The translations under genes and the position numbers were made by a program. The notes under the pieces are model-generated. The model saw nothing but the letters and a program-made list of their open reading frames with translations, was not told where the DNA came from and did not search any database. A stretch of DNA of 64,000 nt from Cylindrodendrum hubeiense (taxonomy: Eukaryota; Ascomycota; Sordariomycetes; Hypocreales; Nectriaceae): NCBI GenBank assembly GCA_014621425.1, contig JAANBB010000097.1, positions 1-64,000 of the forward strand, in the 5' to 3' direction. Positions 1 through 12,309 of this stretch are shown here, piece after piece. Every line of letters starts with the position of its first letter. The stretch's first letter is position 1.

Positions 1-1414
1 CCGGATACTCCGGCACGCTTCTCCACAACTTCAAGCACTTTCACGCACCCAGCCAGGAACTTTTTGCTCCCCGCATGGCGGCGGCGGCCAATCACGCGGC
101 GGCATTCCGTCGCTAGATTCCGCATCACGAGATCGTGCTGTCGGCGCTGGGCATCGGACGTACAAAGGGACCGGCCGAATTCGGGCGAATGCACCTCGGT
201 ATCTCCACATCACTTCATCTCGCGACGATGGCTACCGACAGCCAGGAACTATACGCATCTCGAGCCAATTCCGATGGTACTTTTTGCTGCTGCTTCTGAC
301 GCCACCCATCGACATATCGCGGCGCCGTGTCTCGAACTGGGCGCTGTCCCGGTTCGGCGCGTCGAGACCCGTTCCTGAAGCGCAAGGGACCCCCCTGCTG
401 GACGGCGATGTCTGGAGCCCGACGCCATGGACGGCGGCGAGTGGCCGCAATATCGACGACTGCAAGAGCCCTTCTGGCGATGACGCGCGATGTGGCCAAC
501 CGAGCTTCACGGATAGAGTTGCGAGCGAGATATCGCCTACACCCTCTCGCCGACATAAGACGTGCCGGTATTCCGCAAGAATGCACAAAAAACGATAAGC
601 GTTGGTGGACTCTCAAATCAGACTTTCTGGATACGGGCAGTGGTCTGTCCAACGCCCCGAGGTTCGACCTTCAGCGTCTCCCGTGCCCGTCTTCTTATCT
701 CGTGAGTTTCGCTAATGGCCTTGACCAAGAAGGAAGTGGTCTGAGGAGGATGACAACCAACACTGCTCGGCATGACCAATCGCCAGGAGGCGATACATCA
801 GCCGAATAAGCTGCTCTCTCGGGGGCGATACGTCAGCAGGCCGAGCTGCTCTCCAGCAAGCGGAGCCGGATACACGTTCAGGGCAGCTTGGCACGATGGC
901 CAGCACTCACTTAGCCGTTGGGTTGGCCGATTCAGCCAGGGGTAGATCAGTTGAGGACAAAATGAATAATAAGTACTCTCCGGTGTCCACAGCGGGATGT
1001 ACGCCGCACCGGCTTGGCGTGGGGCTAGGCCCTTGCACCGGAAGTAAAGACCACTATGAATGACGCAGGCATAAAAAGCAGCAATGCCAGGGGTTGTATT
1101 TGAATAACAAAGTGCCCCGGGGGGGCTAAACCCCTCAACGCCGTTGCTTCAGTGCGACGTGCCGCGTCACCGTCCAGGACTACCGTAGGATCGACCGCTT
1201 TTGTTCAGGGCTTCAATATGTCGTCAATTGACGTGAGCAAGAGGCTATATTTGAATACTAATGGGTTCCAGCCCAGCACATCAACGCACGCCTCCAATGG
1301 CGGTGCGCTGGGGGAAATCATTGCCGTTTACGGGCTGTCGGGTCTGACATCATTTCGGTACATTTTCCCCACAACACCACAATCGCCGTCGGTTAGCACA
1401 TCGCAGTCAGAACC
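1..1414. other. No supported gene; GC-rich spacer
   Basis: Several overlapping open frames of up to about 160 codons exist on both strands here, mainly between 215 and 809. They overlap each other, carry no recognisable domain or convincing intron structure, and are compatible with chance open frames in GC-rich DNA. A C/G run lies near 1118-1127. I see no tRNA, rRNA or transposon signature. Confidence 0.5.
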
Positions 1415-2214
1415 TTAAAAATGCTCCACCTCGAAGTGATGGCCGTGGAAATCCTTAAAATCAACGTCCCTGGCGGGATAGTGGCCCGCGTCGAGCGAGG
1501 CCTCGATCATCCCGCTACCGCCTCCCCACGTCTCGGTCGCGAAGCCCCGGATCAGATCGGTGCCGTTGAGTAGCGAGCTGGAGCTCCAGACTTTTCCGTC
1601 GTGGACCCACCGCTTGTCTACCCAGTTGACGTTGGGGACCTGCTTCTTTAGCGCCTCGACGATCATGCGAGGCCCGGTCACCGTCTTGCCCTCGAGAAGC
1701 CCGGCTTCGAGCATGGCCATGATGCCTCCGCAGATGGTCAGAAACGCAGTGCACGTGTCGTAGGATTCGCGGATGAAACCCTTCTCGCCCTCGGTCAGCC
1801 GATATTTGTCATCATGAGCACCCATGAGCACGATGTCAAGCGGCGGACAGGTTTTGAAAGAGTCCTGAACTGAAGTCAGTGCTGATGTGCGATCGAAGCA
1901 TGTCATCTGAGACCTACGGTTGGCATGATCTGAGCTCCGCTCTTCATTTTGGTTGGGCCTCCATCTTCGGTGACCCAGTGAAGCTCGACATCGAGTCCCT
2001 CCTCGATCATTTCAGGCGTAAAGTTAAGCATCTTCAACGAGTCCTTTCCCACCCAAGCGAAGAACTCAAATGGTGCCACGTCAAGCAACTCGGTTGTCCT
2101 GGATTGTATCAGACATTGCGCCTCGCTGAAACATCGTGGAAGGAAGCCCTACCCCTTGACGAGAATGACTCCGGCATGAACCTTTCGGTCTGGTGTCCTG
2201 AGGCTGAAAGTCAT
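1415..2214 (-). CDS. DJ-1/PfpI family protein (isonitrile hydratase-like)
   Basis: Three exons are inferred: 2153-2214, 1918-2098 and 1415-1864 (693 nt, 230 aa). The introns are GT-AG and about 47-54 bp. The start is the ATG at 2214, giving MTFSLRTPDRKVHAG followed by a beta strand typical of class I glutamine-amidotransferase-like folds. The nucleophile-elbow region reads TICGGIMAMLEAGLLEGK, the equivalent of the C-T/G-G motif of isonitrile-hydratase-like DJ-1 proteins, so the probable nucleophilic cysteine is present. A second conserved stretch (GPRMIVEAL, then NWVDKRWVHDGKVWSSS) matches the usual order. Members are cytosolic and act as hydratases, glyoxalases or chaperones. The exact substrate cannot be read from the sequence. 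No neighbour suggests a pathway. Confidence 0.85.
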
Positions 2215-3323
2215 GATGATGGTTCGAGAATTGGTAAAAGTTGTTGAATGGTTTGAAAGCTGCTGGCTGCTGGCAATCCTAACCTCTTGTCTTGGGCGCG
2301 TCAGGCTTAAATATCCGCAACATCGTCACAACACCGGTGGAGCAACTTCGAGAAAATCGGACAACTTGTTACAGAATCGAACCAGTATCGGCCTCGGAGC
2401 AACACTTGATGGAAATAGTCTAAATGGAATCTGGAATCCGATGCGTGTCGGTTGGTAGCTTCAGATCACTCGGGCATCATCCACTGCGGCCCGCCACGTC
2501 CGTTCCCGACCTGTTTCGGAATCGGAGACAACATCGGACCGATTCCACCGGCAGCCATCGGGTCTCGCATATGTCTCTCCGCGTCAGACACAGTTAATTT
2601 CTATTGTGGCTCTGGATCATATTTGTTCTTTGAAATATTGCAGTTCTCTCAATTTTCTTTTGTGGCATTTTAATGTTTAAGAGGGCTCACCGCCACCCGT
2701 TGCTCAAAGTCTGAGATCGCCAAACAAACCTTAACGCAGGATATCGCGATTAATTTTGTTTATCACCTCAATACCTCTGGCGCGTTTTGTCTCAGCATGT
2801 TCATCGGCAAGACATCTTTCCTTGTGACAACGGGCGATCGTGGTGTGTTTGGAGAACAATGATTGACACCCAATCACCATGCGAAACACCCGTCTTCGTA
2901 CCCGCCATAGATGGCGGTTAAAACTATCACATGCCTTGAGAAGATACCCAATGTACCTATAAGTTTAACTGTAGTTAAGAAAAGATTGGAGTAGCACGTA
3001 TTGTAGGCGATTCCGAAAATAATTCGAGTTTTGTTCAAGCCTTCAAACCAATGGCGTCGAGACTGCGGGGGCGCGCATCAATAAATGACAACGACAAGGC
3101 CTACCATCTGCCCGTACACACAATGGACTCATCAATACATTGCTGTAATCTCGGGTTCAACCACAGGTCGACTATATGGCGCATTGTTTACCGTCATGGG
3201 CTGTTGAGTCGACATCATTGCGACTTGAGCATCTGATGTCAATATGTACACGTGATTCAATTATTATTTCTTAGTAGCATTCTAGTACTGCTAACTACTT
3301 GTTCAGCTTATTTGTCCATAACC
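2215..3323. other. Intergenic spacer, no gene seen
   Basis: This is the shared upstream/downstream space between the DJ-1-like gene and the adenosine deaminase gene. It is AT-rich toward 2600-3320. Only short open frames occur, without motifs. I see no repeat or RNA gene. Confidence 0.5.
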
Positions 3324-5256
3324 CTACATCGGATTTTGTAATGGGACAGCATGTGAGTAGACGCTCGGGCTACCGCTAGATCCAAATTCTTTAACAATCC
3401 ATTGGCAGAATTCTTCCCATCGTTGATTCCAATCTTGGATGCGCTTAGCTTTGATACCGTCTCCCTTTTCTCCAAGTTCAATATCCCTTAACCAATCTGC
3501 GTCTGACTGATCTTCAAAATTAGACCAGCGAAGGCTATTATGTGCCAGAGCACCCTATTGTGCTGTGTTAGAATGGCAGACCGCTATGCAAAAAGGGATA
3601 GCGACTTACCAACCCACCAAGTCCTATATCGTCAAAGCCTTGGATGACTTGGTAGAAATCATAACTCACGCCAGCCGTGTCATAGCCCAGTATAGCAGGA
3701 TCGTCGTTGCTGATGGCCGTGGGTATACCGTGTGCAACCATAGCCGGAAGGGGGTGATGCAAGATATCTGTTGTGAGTCGAAGAACCTCGTTTGATATAG
3801 GGCAAACCTCAACCAAGACCTTTCTTGCAATCACCTCGCGGATCAACTCAGGGTGCTTGTACAAGGAGAATCCATGCCCTATCCTCCGTGTTCCCAACAG
3901 AAGGGCGTCAACCAGATTCAAGTCAGTCGAGTTTCCGTCTCCAAGAGTTTCTCCGGCATGGAAAAAGAAGGGCATCGTGACATTCAGTTTCGCCGCCTGC
4001 TCCTGAAACCAGAGAAGTTCCGGGGCCAAGTCCACCAGGGCGCGACCGAGGTCCTCCTGTCCGACCACATCATAACCGCCAAACAGATCAGGAAATTTGA
4101 CTTTTCTGTCCAGTGCAATCTTCATACCTTTTTCACAAGATTAGTGTTCCGAATTCTGTCTAGGATCCAACCAAGGACTTACTTGTAGTAATCGAGGACT
4201 GGTTCTGGCCTCGAAAGTCAGACCAGATCACCCTGGCACCCCAGAAGCGCTGGCCTTTTTCTGTTGCTTGAAATTTGGTGATTTCGTCCTCCATAACCTC
4301 CCACCAGAAATCCAAGTCAGGATCGGGATCCTCTTCCCCATCATGGACTAATACACCTTTTGACCCTCCAGCACGAATCTCTACCCAGTTGATACCATCG
4401 TCTACCAATTGTTGAAAGAGACGCTGGTAAAATTCGCGGACAATAGGCTCGTAAGTCAGCATAGTCCTTGCTAGGTTAGAGGCGGCTTGGAATCGTCGCC
4501 AAACTTGGTCGACACCAAGTTCGTGACGGATAGATTCCTCAGGCAAGATCACCACCTTACTCTTCACATATCTACGGAAGGCATCTTCCCCTCCTGGGAA
4601 GCTCTTAGCAGCAATCTGGATTGGAAACGAGGTCTCAGGAATATACTTGGCCGAGTATATCGAGGGCTCGACTAAGATGGAGTCATTGTGGTGAGAAAAA
4701 GAGATTGTCGCATTTTGGCGAGTCTCTTCGGAACCCAAGTTCTGAGATGCAGAGATTGCCATGCCTTCTGTGTGTAAAATGGTCTCCAGTTGGGTGTCAT
4801 AAGGCAGCATAGCTGGAAGATGTGTATGCAATAGCGCGCCTTTGGGCATGCGCTTGATAATCTTCCACAGTTTTGTTTTGGAGATGTAATTACGGGCTAG
4901 AGGAAACATCTCGCCCGCGAATCTCTCGCTACCCTCATTCTGGGGAGAGGAGTATTGACGCCAGAAGTTGTCAATCTCATCCTGTCGTATTTGTCTCACT
5001 ATTTCTTCTGCTTGCCTAGCCACAAAGGACAAATTTTGCCGAAAGTCATAATCTATATCGTGTTAGTACTAATTCAGTAATATTGTCTAGTCAAAATGTG
5101 ACCTTGTCGACTTTTCCTCTCCGACGAAATCATTGAAGATCTTGCATGCATATGCTCTCGAACGACATTGCTATTGGTTCCGAGAATACCATCCCATGTA
5201 CGGGCTACGGACGAGGCCACAAGGGCTAGGGCAGTCAGCAATCCAAGGGGATGCAT
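3324..5256 (-). CDS. Secreted adenosine deaminase of the ADGF/ADA2 type
   Basis: Four exons: 5103-5256, 4183-5052, 3610-4127 and 3324-3554 (1773 nt, 590 aa). Intron 1 has a canonical TACTAAC branch site. The protein starts MHPLGLLTALALVASSVARTW, a plausible signal peptide, so it probably acts outside the cell. The catalytic zinc-deaminase pattern is visible in order: GALLHTHLPAM (first metal histidines), FFFHAGETLGDGNS (His and catalytic Glu of the HAGE box), RRIGHGFSL, EVCPISNEVLR, and SNDDPAILG (metal Asp). Length and the long N-terminal region before the HxH motif fit ADGF (CECR1-like) proteins rather than the shorter cytosolic enzyme. The expected reaction is deamination of extracellular adenosine to inosine, a purine-salvage or nitrogen-scavenging role. 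Reading frame is intact throughout. Confidence 0.93.
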
Positions 5257-6050
5257 CCTCGGCTGGGGTTATAAAGCGATGCAATTGAGGCTGACGTATC
5301 GTATCGCAGTACAATTTAGACACTGCTCTCTTAATCCAGTAGAGCTTAAAGGTGTGGAGAAAAGATCATACTGGAAAGAGATGACGGGAAGGGGGAAGTA
5401 AGCTGAACTGAGGCATTTTCTCTGGAAATAAAATTAGTAAGATGCACGTGGAGTAAATATGTGGATCTCACAAAAATTGTTTTACTTATTCGGCTTATTT
5501 TACAACTCTAATTAGCACACCATACTAGCAGTTAGTTTGTTGCACTGTGCCGCGTAACAACTCTACATATTTATTGTCTCTGCAGCTATGAGGTTATCGC
5601 CTTGAAGCCCACCTCTTCCTTGTCATTCACCTTCCTGAAGCTGAACTCGAGTTTAGCTAGCCACCACACTACGTAATATGAGCCATTCAATACCCTATAT
5701 GTGTATTCGGCTGTGTGTTAAGAAACTAGCTCATAAATATTTTTGCATGCTTGCCTCACAGTTTAATGGTATAACACTATCATCGTAAAATTCCAACGAA
5801 CTAGTACAGCTCGACATCTTAGCATAACCTGAGGAATCTAGTCCCGTTGTCCTGGGAACTCGCAGGGACGTATTAGCAGGCCGTGCTAAGGAAAGAGTGG
5901 GCCGCTATACAAGCCACTAGTGTATGATTCAAAGGAGATACTGCGGTATGCTCCCTAAAACTCCTTTACAGACGGGGATAGAAGGGTAGATTGGATCAAG
6001 AGAATAATAAATTGAAACAAGGATAGATTAATATTAGCGTCTCCCACACT
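5257..6050. other. Intergenic spacer, no gene seen
   Basis: AT-rich spacer between the upstream region of the adenosine deaminase gene and the 3' end of the permease gene. No open frame with recognisable content was found. Confidence 0.5.
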
Positions 6051-7960
6051 CTAAAGTAGCCAATCCATAAATTTCTGGAAAGGTGTCTGAGGAGGAACAT
6101 AGTGCGCCTTCCAGTATTCCTCATCAGCATCAGCTTCAGCAATGCCGCTGTAAATATCAGCTGTGCAAGGATCGACCCATCGAGGACCCCTCTTAATTGC
6201 AGAGTAAGCCAAGAAAACAAAGATAGGGAAGAATACCTAGATCAGAGATTATTAGCACATGGATTATGGGAATTGTATTGAGGTGGAGAGACATACTCCG
6301 AAATAAGCAACCAGGAAGCCTTGCGTACTCCAGTTGCCCTCAATAAAAACAGCGAATCCGTTTGTAATGATGATAATACACATTAAGACCATGGCAATGG
6401 GGATGACAATTGGCGTAGCAACTCCTCGGACTGCATCTAAAGTTAGCATATTTGATCGAGACAAGGAGGGTGGATGTCGTACATGGAAGCCGAGAACGCT
6501 CGAAACCCTGTGCCTTGAGAGCTCTACCCCAAAACATGTATGTCACCATGATGAAGAAATAGTTGCTCATAAGGCCCACCGCTGACAAACTGATGAACCA
6601 AGTAAACACCGTGGATGTAGCATGACTAGCGGTCATGTATGTGAGACAACAAAGGGCAATGGTGAAGATAAGGTTGTTTAGCGGCACGCCTTTGCTGGTT
6701 GTCTTTGAGAAGAATTTAGGCGCAAATCCTTGAAGCGACATAGTTCGGAGTGCACGGCATGCGTTGAAAATAGAAGCTAGTTGTTGTATTAATATGAGGC
6801 TTGCGGCGTCGTATATTGACTGGAGACTAACCATTTCCACAAGAAGCGGCCGAAGTGAGAACGCAAAAGTTCATAATGTGGGGAAGGGTACCGTTTAGGC
6901 CATGCTTGAACATTCCCACGACAAAAGGAGAGTAGGAAACTCCGGAACCCGTCGAGATGGCTTCTAACAAAGCCGGGTCGTTATAAGGAACACTGCCGCG
7001 ACGTTAGATTTAGATAGTGATTAAAGTAGGGTGGAACATACAGGACGCCGATGCAGATGGCTCCGCAAATATAGAAGAGGAGGATTCGCCAGAAGACGCG
7101 ACGAATCACCTTTGGCACGTTGCGGCGAGGGTTGATTGTCTCGGGCGCCGTCATGGCGATGAAGTGGGGGCCGCCAATTGTGAAACCTGCGAGGCGCATG
7201 CTGGACCAAAACCCGAGGAATCGGCCCAGGGCTCCGTCTGTGTAGAGTGTATTCATTGGGCCTGGATCTTTCCAGTACCTAAAGCCGAAGCGATCGTGGT
7301 TGGGATTGCCTCCGAGCATCATGATGAAGGTCATCAAGATCAAGCCTAGCTACAAAACGTGTAAGTCGACAAGTGACGATAGAGGTGCTGCCGTATAACA
7401 CGTAGGAGCCTTACAATCAACATGATCTTGAGCGATGCAAACCAGAACTCAAATTCGCCGTAGTAACGCACAGGGAAGACATTTAGCGACACATAGAGGG
7501 CGAGAATTACCGTAACCCAGGCGGCAGGATTGATGTCCGGTACCTTGAACGAGAGTAAGTATTTTCCAGGAATAACCTCCAAATCACTCACCCAACATGC
7601 CATGCAGCCAGTTACCGCTGTTATCTCTGCCGCAGCAATTGTGATTTCGGTATAAATCTGTCACAGTCAGTAAAGATGCTTGGTCACAAAATAGTGAATC
7701 GTAGTCTCACGTAGTTCCAGCTCACAGCGCACGCGTAGCCCTTGCCACCGAAGCGATTGGCCCACATCAAGAACGCATCACCGACAGAAATCAGAGTTGA
7801 TATCTCGCCAACACCTTGCGCAATGGCCCAGATGATGGCGGAGTAGAATATGAATCCAAGGAGCAAACTCAATAGCCCTGCATCCGCAAGCCCAGAGCCA
7901 GTAGCCAGAAAGAGGCCAGTGCAATAATAGCTATAACAAAACGTACCTGATTATCAAGTA
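6051..7960 (-). CDS. Amino-acid permease (APC/YAT family), 5' end broken or unresolved
   Basis: Eight coding segments can be joined: about 7711-7935, 7592-7657, 7415-7543, 7042-7349, 6832-6992, 6483-6776, 6297-6436 and 6051-6236, with consistent phase from the second onward. The product is a 12-TM-type fungal amino-acid permease. Visible family signatures include TGLFLATGSGLADAG (helix 1), YGEFEFWFASLK, GGNPNHDRFGFRYW, and GPHFIAMTAPETINPRRNVPK. It ends IYSGIAEADADEEYWKAHYV...FMDWLL. It would import amino acids at the plasma membrane. The N-terminus is odd: an upstream frame (7936-7959) encodes KKHLLDNQ followed by VRFVIAII, as expected before helix 1, but the frame does not join to TGLF and no ATG is in phase (see findings). 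Function of the remaining exons is well supported, but whether the gene is expressed is not. Confidence 0.8.
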
Positions 7961-8488
7961 GGTGTTTCTTTCATAGTACCAGCGGCCAGGTATGATCAGT
8001 AAAATATGTAATACCAAGCTATCATAGTATATGGAGAGAAAATTTAATAGGTGAGTGATATGCTGATTCAGCTGCAAGTATGCGCTGGCAGTCGAGGAGG
8101 GAGGGGGTGGCTTTGTTTGGTCAGAGAATGCGAAACTCGATGATTGGCAAGATGGGAAGAGCTTTGAGTGGTCGCCTTCTGCTTTTTGGTTTCATTTGCC
8201 CCCTGCTGCCTGATTCAGCCTGGTCCAGCCTGATCCAGCCGGATTCTCGGAGACTGAACAAAGATCATACAACTTGCTGTTTTGACCACGCAATTGGTAG
8301 CTTTGTTCATATCCACATCTCGTGACGAAGTGGATGATCGGAATTATCTTGTCCTATTCCCGCGCCGCAAGAATACCAGAAATCGCGCCCAACTCAAACG
8401 ACTCGGCTATCGCGAACAGTTGACACCATCGCACAACGTGACTCACACGCAGTCAACAAATACAACTGCTCAACGACCTACTTTCTCA
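7961..8488. other. Divergent upstream region of permease and NLR genes
   Basis: About 530 bp between the broken permease 5' end and the NLR start codon. It contains near-repeated CCTGATTCAGCC / CCTGGTCCAGCC / CCTGATCCAGCC units at about 8207-8242. An ATG on the minus strand near 8190 opens only 27 codons and cannot be tied to the permease. Confidence 0.4.
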
Positions 8489-11400
8489 ATGCCCCCCTTT
8501 AGACTCTCGCGGATCCTTGGTGCAGCTTTCCCAGTGCGACTGGAAGATGAAATCCGCAACACTAGGGAGGACGGAGTTGGAACTTCCGATGGCCAAGATC
8601 ACAACGTAACAGAAGGGGTTTCAACAGATAGAGACAACGCCTCACACAAGGACCTCCCATTAAAAGCCGAGCTAGGGTTGCAGATATTGCATGATTGTGG
8701 CGAGCCGATTGTTGAGTACGTATGCGCCTAAGTAGTGAAGAGCAACCCCTTATGACTGTCTTAGTATTGTGGCCGTGCATGGCCTCGGCGCGAATCCGGC
8801 TTATGCCTGGGTCTGGTTACCGAAGAATAACCCCCCCGACAGTACTGGATATCCTGAAAAGCCATTCAACTGGCTGGAGAAGCTCCTTCCAGCCAAACTA
8901 TTTTGCCGAGTTCTGACATTCAACTACGACTCGACATGGCTCTTTAATGCTCCTCAACAGAGGCTTTCAAATATTTCGGACAACCTATTAGACAGTCTTA
9001 AGAATATCCGTGATAAGGTTGGTTTCATATCAACTTACAAATTATCTGTCTTATTGACCATCCACTGAAGCAGGCTATGAACCGGCCTTTAATCTTCATC
9101 GGCCACAGTTTCGGGGGTAACATCATTGAGCAGGTATGTGGCCATCGCCTGAGTAATAACCTTGTTCGCTCCGTGCTGACCTTGTCACAGGCAATAGTCT
9201 CCGCATCTAGAGATTGCTCAGATTACCTGCACATCGCCAAATCTACTGTCGGAGTGATATTTTTGGGCACGCCTCACCGAGGGAGTCAAGCTGCAGCATG
9301 GGGGGAGTTGATTGCATCGCTTGCGCCCCCTGGATTTGTTGCTGAAGAAAGGCTACTCAAGGCCTTGGCAGAAGAGTCAGATTCTTTAACGGATCGTTTG
9401 CGTGAATTCTCGCGCTGGCTTTTTTCTGAGTCGGTACCAGTTGTCTGCGCCTTCGAGCAGCTTGTAACGGACTATTCTTCTCGGATGGGATTCGCCGGGA
9501 AGTTCGTTCCCTTTAACAAACTGGTTCGTGCCCCGATGACTGTCGCTCCCAGCGTCATCTGACTACGCTCTAGGTTGTGCCCGAAGCTAGCGCCTGCATT
9601 GACGGTCATCACAAGATATCTCTCCACACGGACCATTTGAAAATTAATAAGTTCTACGGGTCAAATGATCCTTCTTTTAAGCTTGTCTATCCCCACATAG
9701 CACAAATGGTTGAAAGCGCCGACGAGACGCTCAATCGCCGCCGGAACCCGAAGGCTATTCCAGTGAATCTAAGCGATACATCTGGCGAACTCTGGAAGTG
9801 TCTCCGGAAGATGCGTGTGTCAAACCCGATAGACGTCCTGTCCGACATCAAGATCCAAAAGGGAGGAAGAGTGGGCACTACCTGCGAGTGGATTCTGAAG
9901 CGGGAAGAATTTCTTACCTGGGGCACCGATGAAAATCCACAGCTTCTTCGCCTCGTCGGCTCTCCGGGTATCGGCAAGACGATTTTATCTACCTTTCTCG
10001 TCGAGATACTGGAGAAAAAAGTTCAGAAAGCTACTGGAAAATTATTTGGCTATTTCTTCTGCGACGACAAAAGCCAAGAGCGACGAACGCAAACAGCTAT
10101 ACTTCGAAGTCTCATTTGGCAGCTTCTGCGACAAAGAAATGAGCTCTTCAAGCACCTTCAATCGGATTTTGAGTCTCAAGGGAGTACCTTCTTTGACAAT
10201 TTCTCCGCGCTCTGGCGAATCTTCCAATGCATGCTCAATGACAAGCGTGTCGGCGAAGTGTTCATCCTAATCGATGCTCTAGATGAGTCTGAAAGCTCCA
10301 CCAGAAAGGGGTTTCTCCAAGGCATAAAAGAGCTCTTCAAGTCAGCAACGGTAGGAACTGGCAAGTTCAAGTTCATCATCACCTGTAGACCTGGGATAAT
10401 CGATGTTGAAGACCAATTGAAAGGCATCGGCACATCCTTAAGAGTGGACTCCGCTGAGATAAATAACGACTTGTCCGAATACATTGATTTCAAGGTCAAT
10501 GGCCTTACAGACTTGAACGGGGAAGAATATCCATCGGAACTAAAAGACAGGGTCAGAGACACTCTCAGACGCGAAGCAGGAGGCACCTTTTTATGGGTGT
10601 CCCTCATGCTCGCTGGTCTGAATGAAGTGCTTATGAGCCACGTGGAAGCGAAGCTCAAAAGCCTTCCCCATGGGCTTGATAACACATATGCTGCGATTTT
10701 GGATCGAATTGATAGCGGAAAAAGAGAAACTGCTCAGTTCATCTTGCACTGTATGGTTGCGGCCCGGCGTCCGTTAAGAAAAACAGAGATCCAAACAGCG
10801 TTTGCAACCTGGAATACCGGATCAATACAACGTGACAAAGACGTGGCAGCTTATGCCGACATTCTGTCAGCTTGCAGCTCGATCCTCTACTTAAGCCGGG
10901 TGGACAATGAGGATGATGCAACTCTCAACTTCTGTCATCAGTCTGTGAAAGACTTTTTGCTCTCCAAGCCCTCGACAATTAACACATGGTATCACACCGT
11001 TGGAGACGAGGCGAATCTCTTTATCTTCAAGGCGTGCTGTGCATACCTAAGCGCAGAAGAGCTCAATGACGATAACTTGGTCGTCCATCGTCGGGGGCGG
11101 CTGGAGGTATTGCTCAAAACAAACACCCAAGAGCTGCGATCCCACTTTTCGCAGTATTTGTTCTTGGAATACTCATCCCGCGAATGGGAGCACCATGCAG
11201 TAGCAAGTTATTCGGCCCTACTAGGTGGCAGGCACGGATTACCCATTAATTTCTTGAACACAACATTGCGAAACGCCTGGTTACTACGCGCAATTAGAGA
11301 AGGGCAAGAGGCAATCGTCAAACTTTTGATCGAAAACGGCACCGATGTTGAGTATAAGGATAGCTTTGGTTTAACACCGCTTTTTCTATCCGTCACATAT

Positions 11401-11946
11401 GGGCAAGAGGCTATTGTCAAGCTGCTTCTCGAGAACGGTGCTGATATTGAGTCTAAGGACGTAAATATGCAGACGTCGCTATCATGGACCGCCGAAAAAG
11501 GGCATGAGGCTATTGTCAAGCTGCTGCTCGAAAACGGGGCCGCCGTCGAGTCTAAGGATGTGTTTGGTCAGACCCCACTGTTTCTGTCCGTCACGAATGG
11601 TTATGAGGTTATTGTTAAGCTGCTTCTTGAGAAAGGCGCCGACATTGAGTCTAAGGATAGATTTGATCGAACACCGCTGCTTCTATCTATTGTAAAGAAG
11701 AACACGGTCATCGCTAAGCTGCTGCTCGAGAACGGCACCAATGTTGAGTCTAGGGATGTAAATAGGCGGACGCCGCTGTTATGGGCCGCCTCGAACAGGC
11801 ATGAGGCCACCGTCAAGCTGTTGCTCGAGAACGGCGCTGCCGTCGATTCCAAAGAGAGATTTGATCGGACGCCGCTGCTTCTGTCTGTTACATATAGGGA
11901 CGAGGCCATAGTCAAGTTACTTCTCAAGAATGGCGCCGTCGAATGA
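8489..11946 (+). CDS. NLR-like protein: alpha/beta-hydrolase, NACHT, ankyrin repeats
   Basis: Five exons: 8489-8715, 8765-9017, 9074-9133, 9191-9523 and 9574-11946 (3246 nt, 1081 aa). The N-terminal third is a serine-hydrolase-like domain: IVAVHGLGANP, then GHSFGGN (nucleophile elbow) and GTPHRGS, as in the lipase-like domains of fungal NLRs. The NACHT NTPase follows, with Walker A GSPGIGKT and Walker B VFILIDALDE. A helical linker leads to about seven ankyrin repeats of 33 aa from residue ~855 on (ENGADIESKD type). Such proteins act in fungal nonself recognition and heterokaryon incompatibility. The C-terminal repeats are the expected sensor and the hydrolase the expected effector (inference). 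The frame ends at a TGA (11944) inside a repeat, yet one more repeat stays open to 12051, so the array has probably been shortened by a nonsense change. Confidence 0.92.
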
Positions 11947-12051
11947 AAGGACAGATTTGGTCGGACGCCGCTGTTTATGTCCTTCAAAAATGGGGACAAG
12001 GCCATTGCCAAGGTACTTCTTGAGAACGGAACTGAGTTTGAGCAACGATAA
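11280..12051 (+). repeat. Near-identical 99-bp ankyrin-coding tandem repeats
   Basis: Roughly eight tandem units of about 99 bp encode 33-residue ankyrin repeats. Units share long near-identical stretches such as GTCAAGCTGCTGCTCGAGAA and CGGACGCCGCTG. Differences concentrate at the variable positions of the repeat. High unit-to-unit similarity is the known pattern for rapidly evolving, unequal-crossover-prone repeat arrays of fungal NLRs. The last unit lies after the in-frame stop at 11944-11946. Confidence 0.85.
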
Positions 12052-12309
12052 AGGCTAGAATGCCTCAGATTTATATGGGACATCTGGTGCTGTCGTGTGC
12101 ATTTATCTTTCCCTAAACTTCATTTTTAGAACTGGTCTGAATCTATATACCTGCTCCTATATAGTTAGTTCTTGGTATCGTGTAATTTTATCTAGTTCTA
12201 TTTCTTGTTGGGCTGGGGGAGGTAAGGTCATTCACATGTAGCTTAAGATAACCTTCGTGAAATAACACGCTAGTCAAACAGTTCGGAGGAGAAATCCTTG
12301 TTTAATTTA

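Noticed and set aside
215..809. Overlapping open frames on both strands near the window start
   Set aside because: They overlap each other, have no domain, and fit chance open frames in GC-rich DNA.
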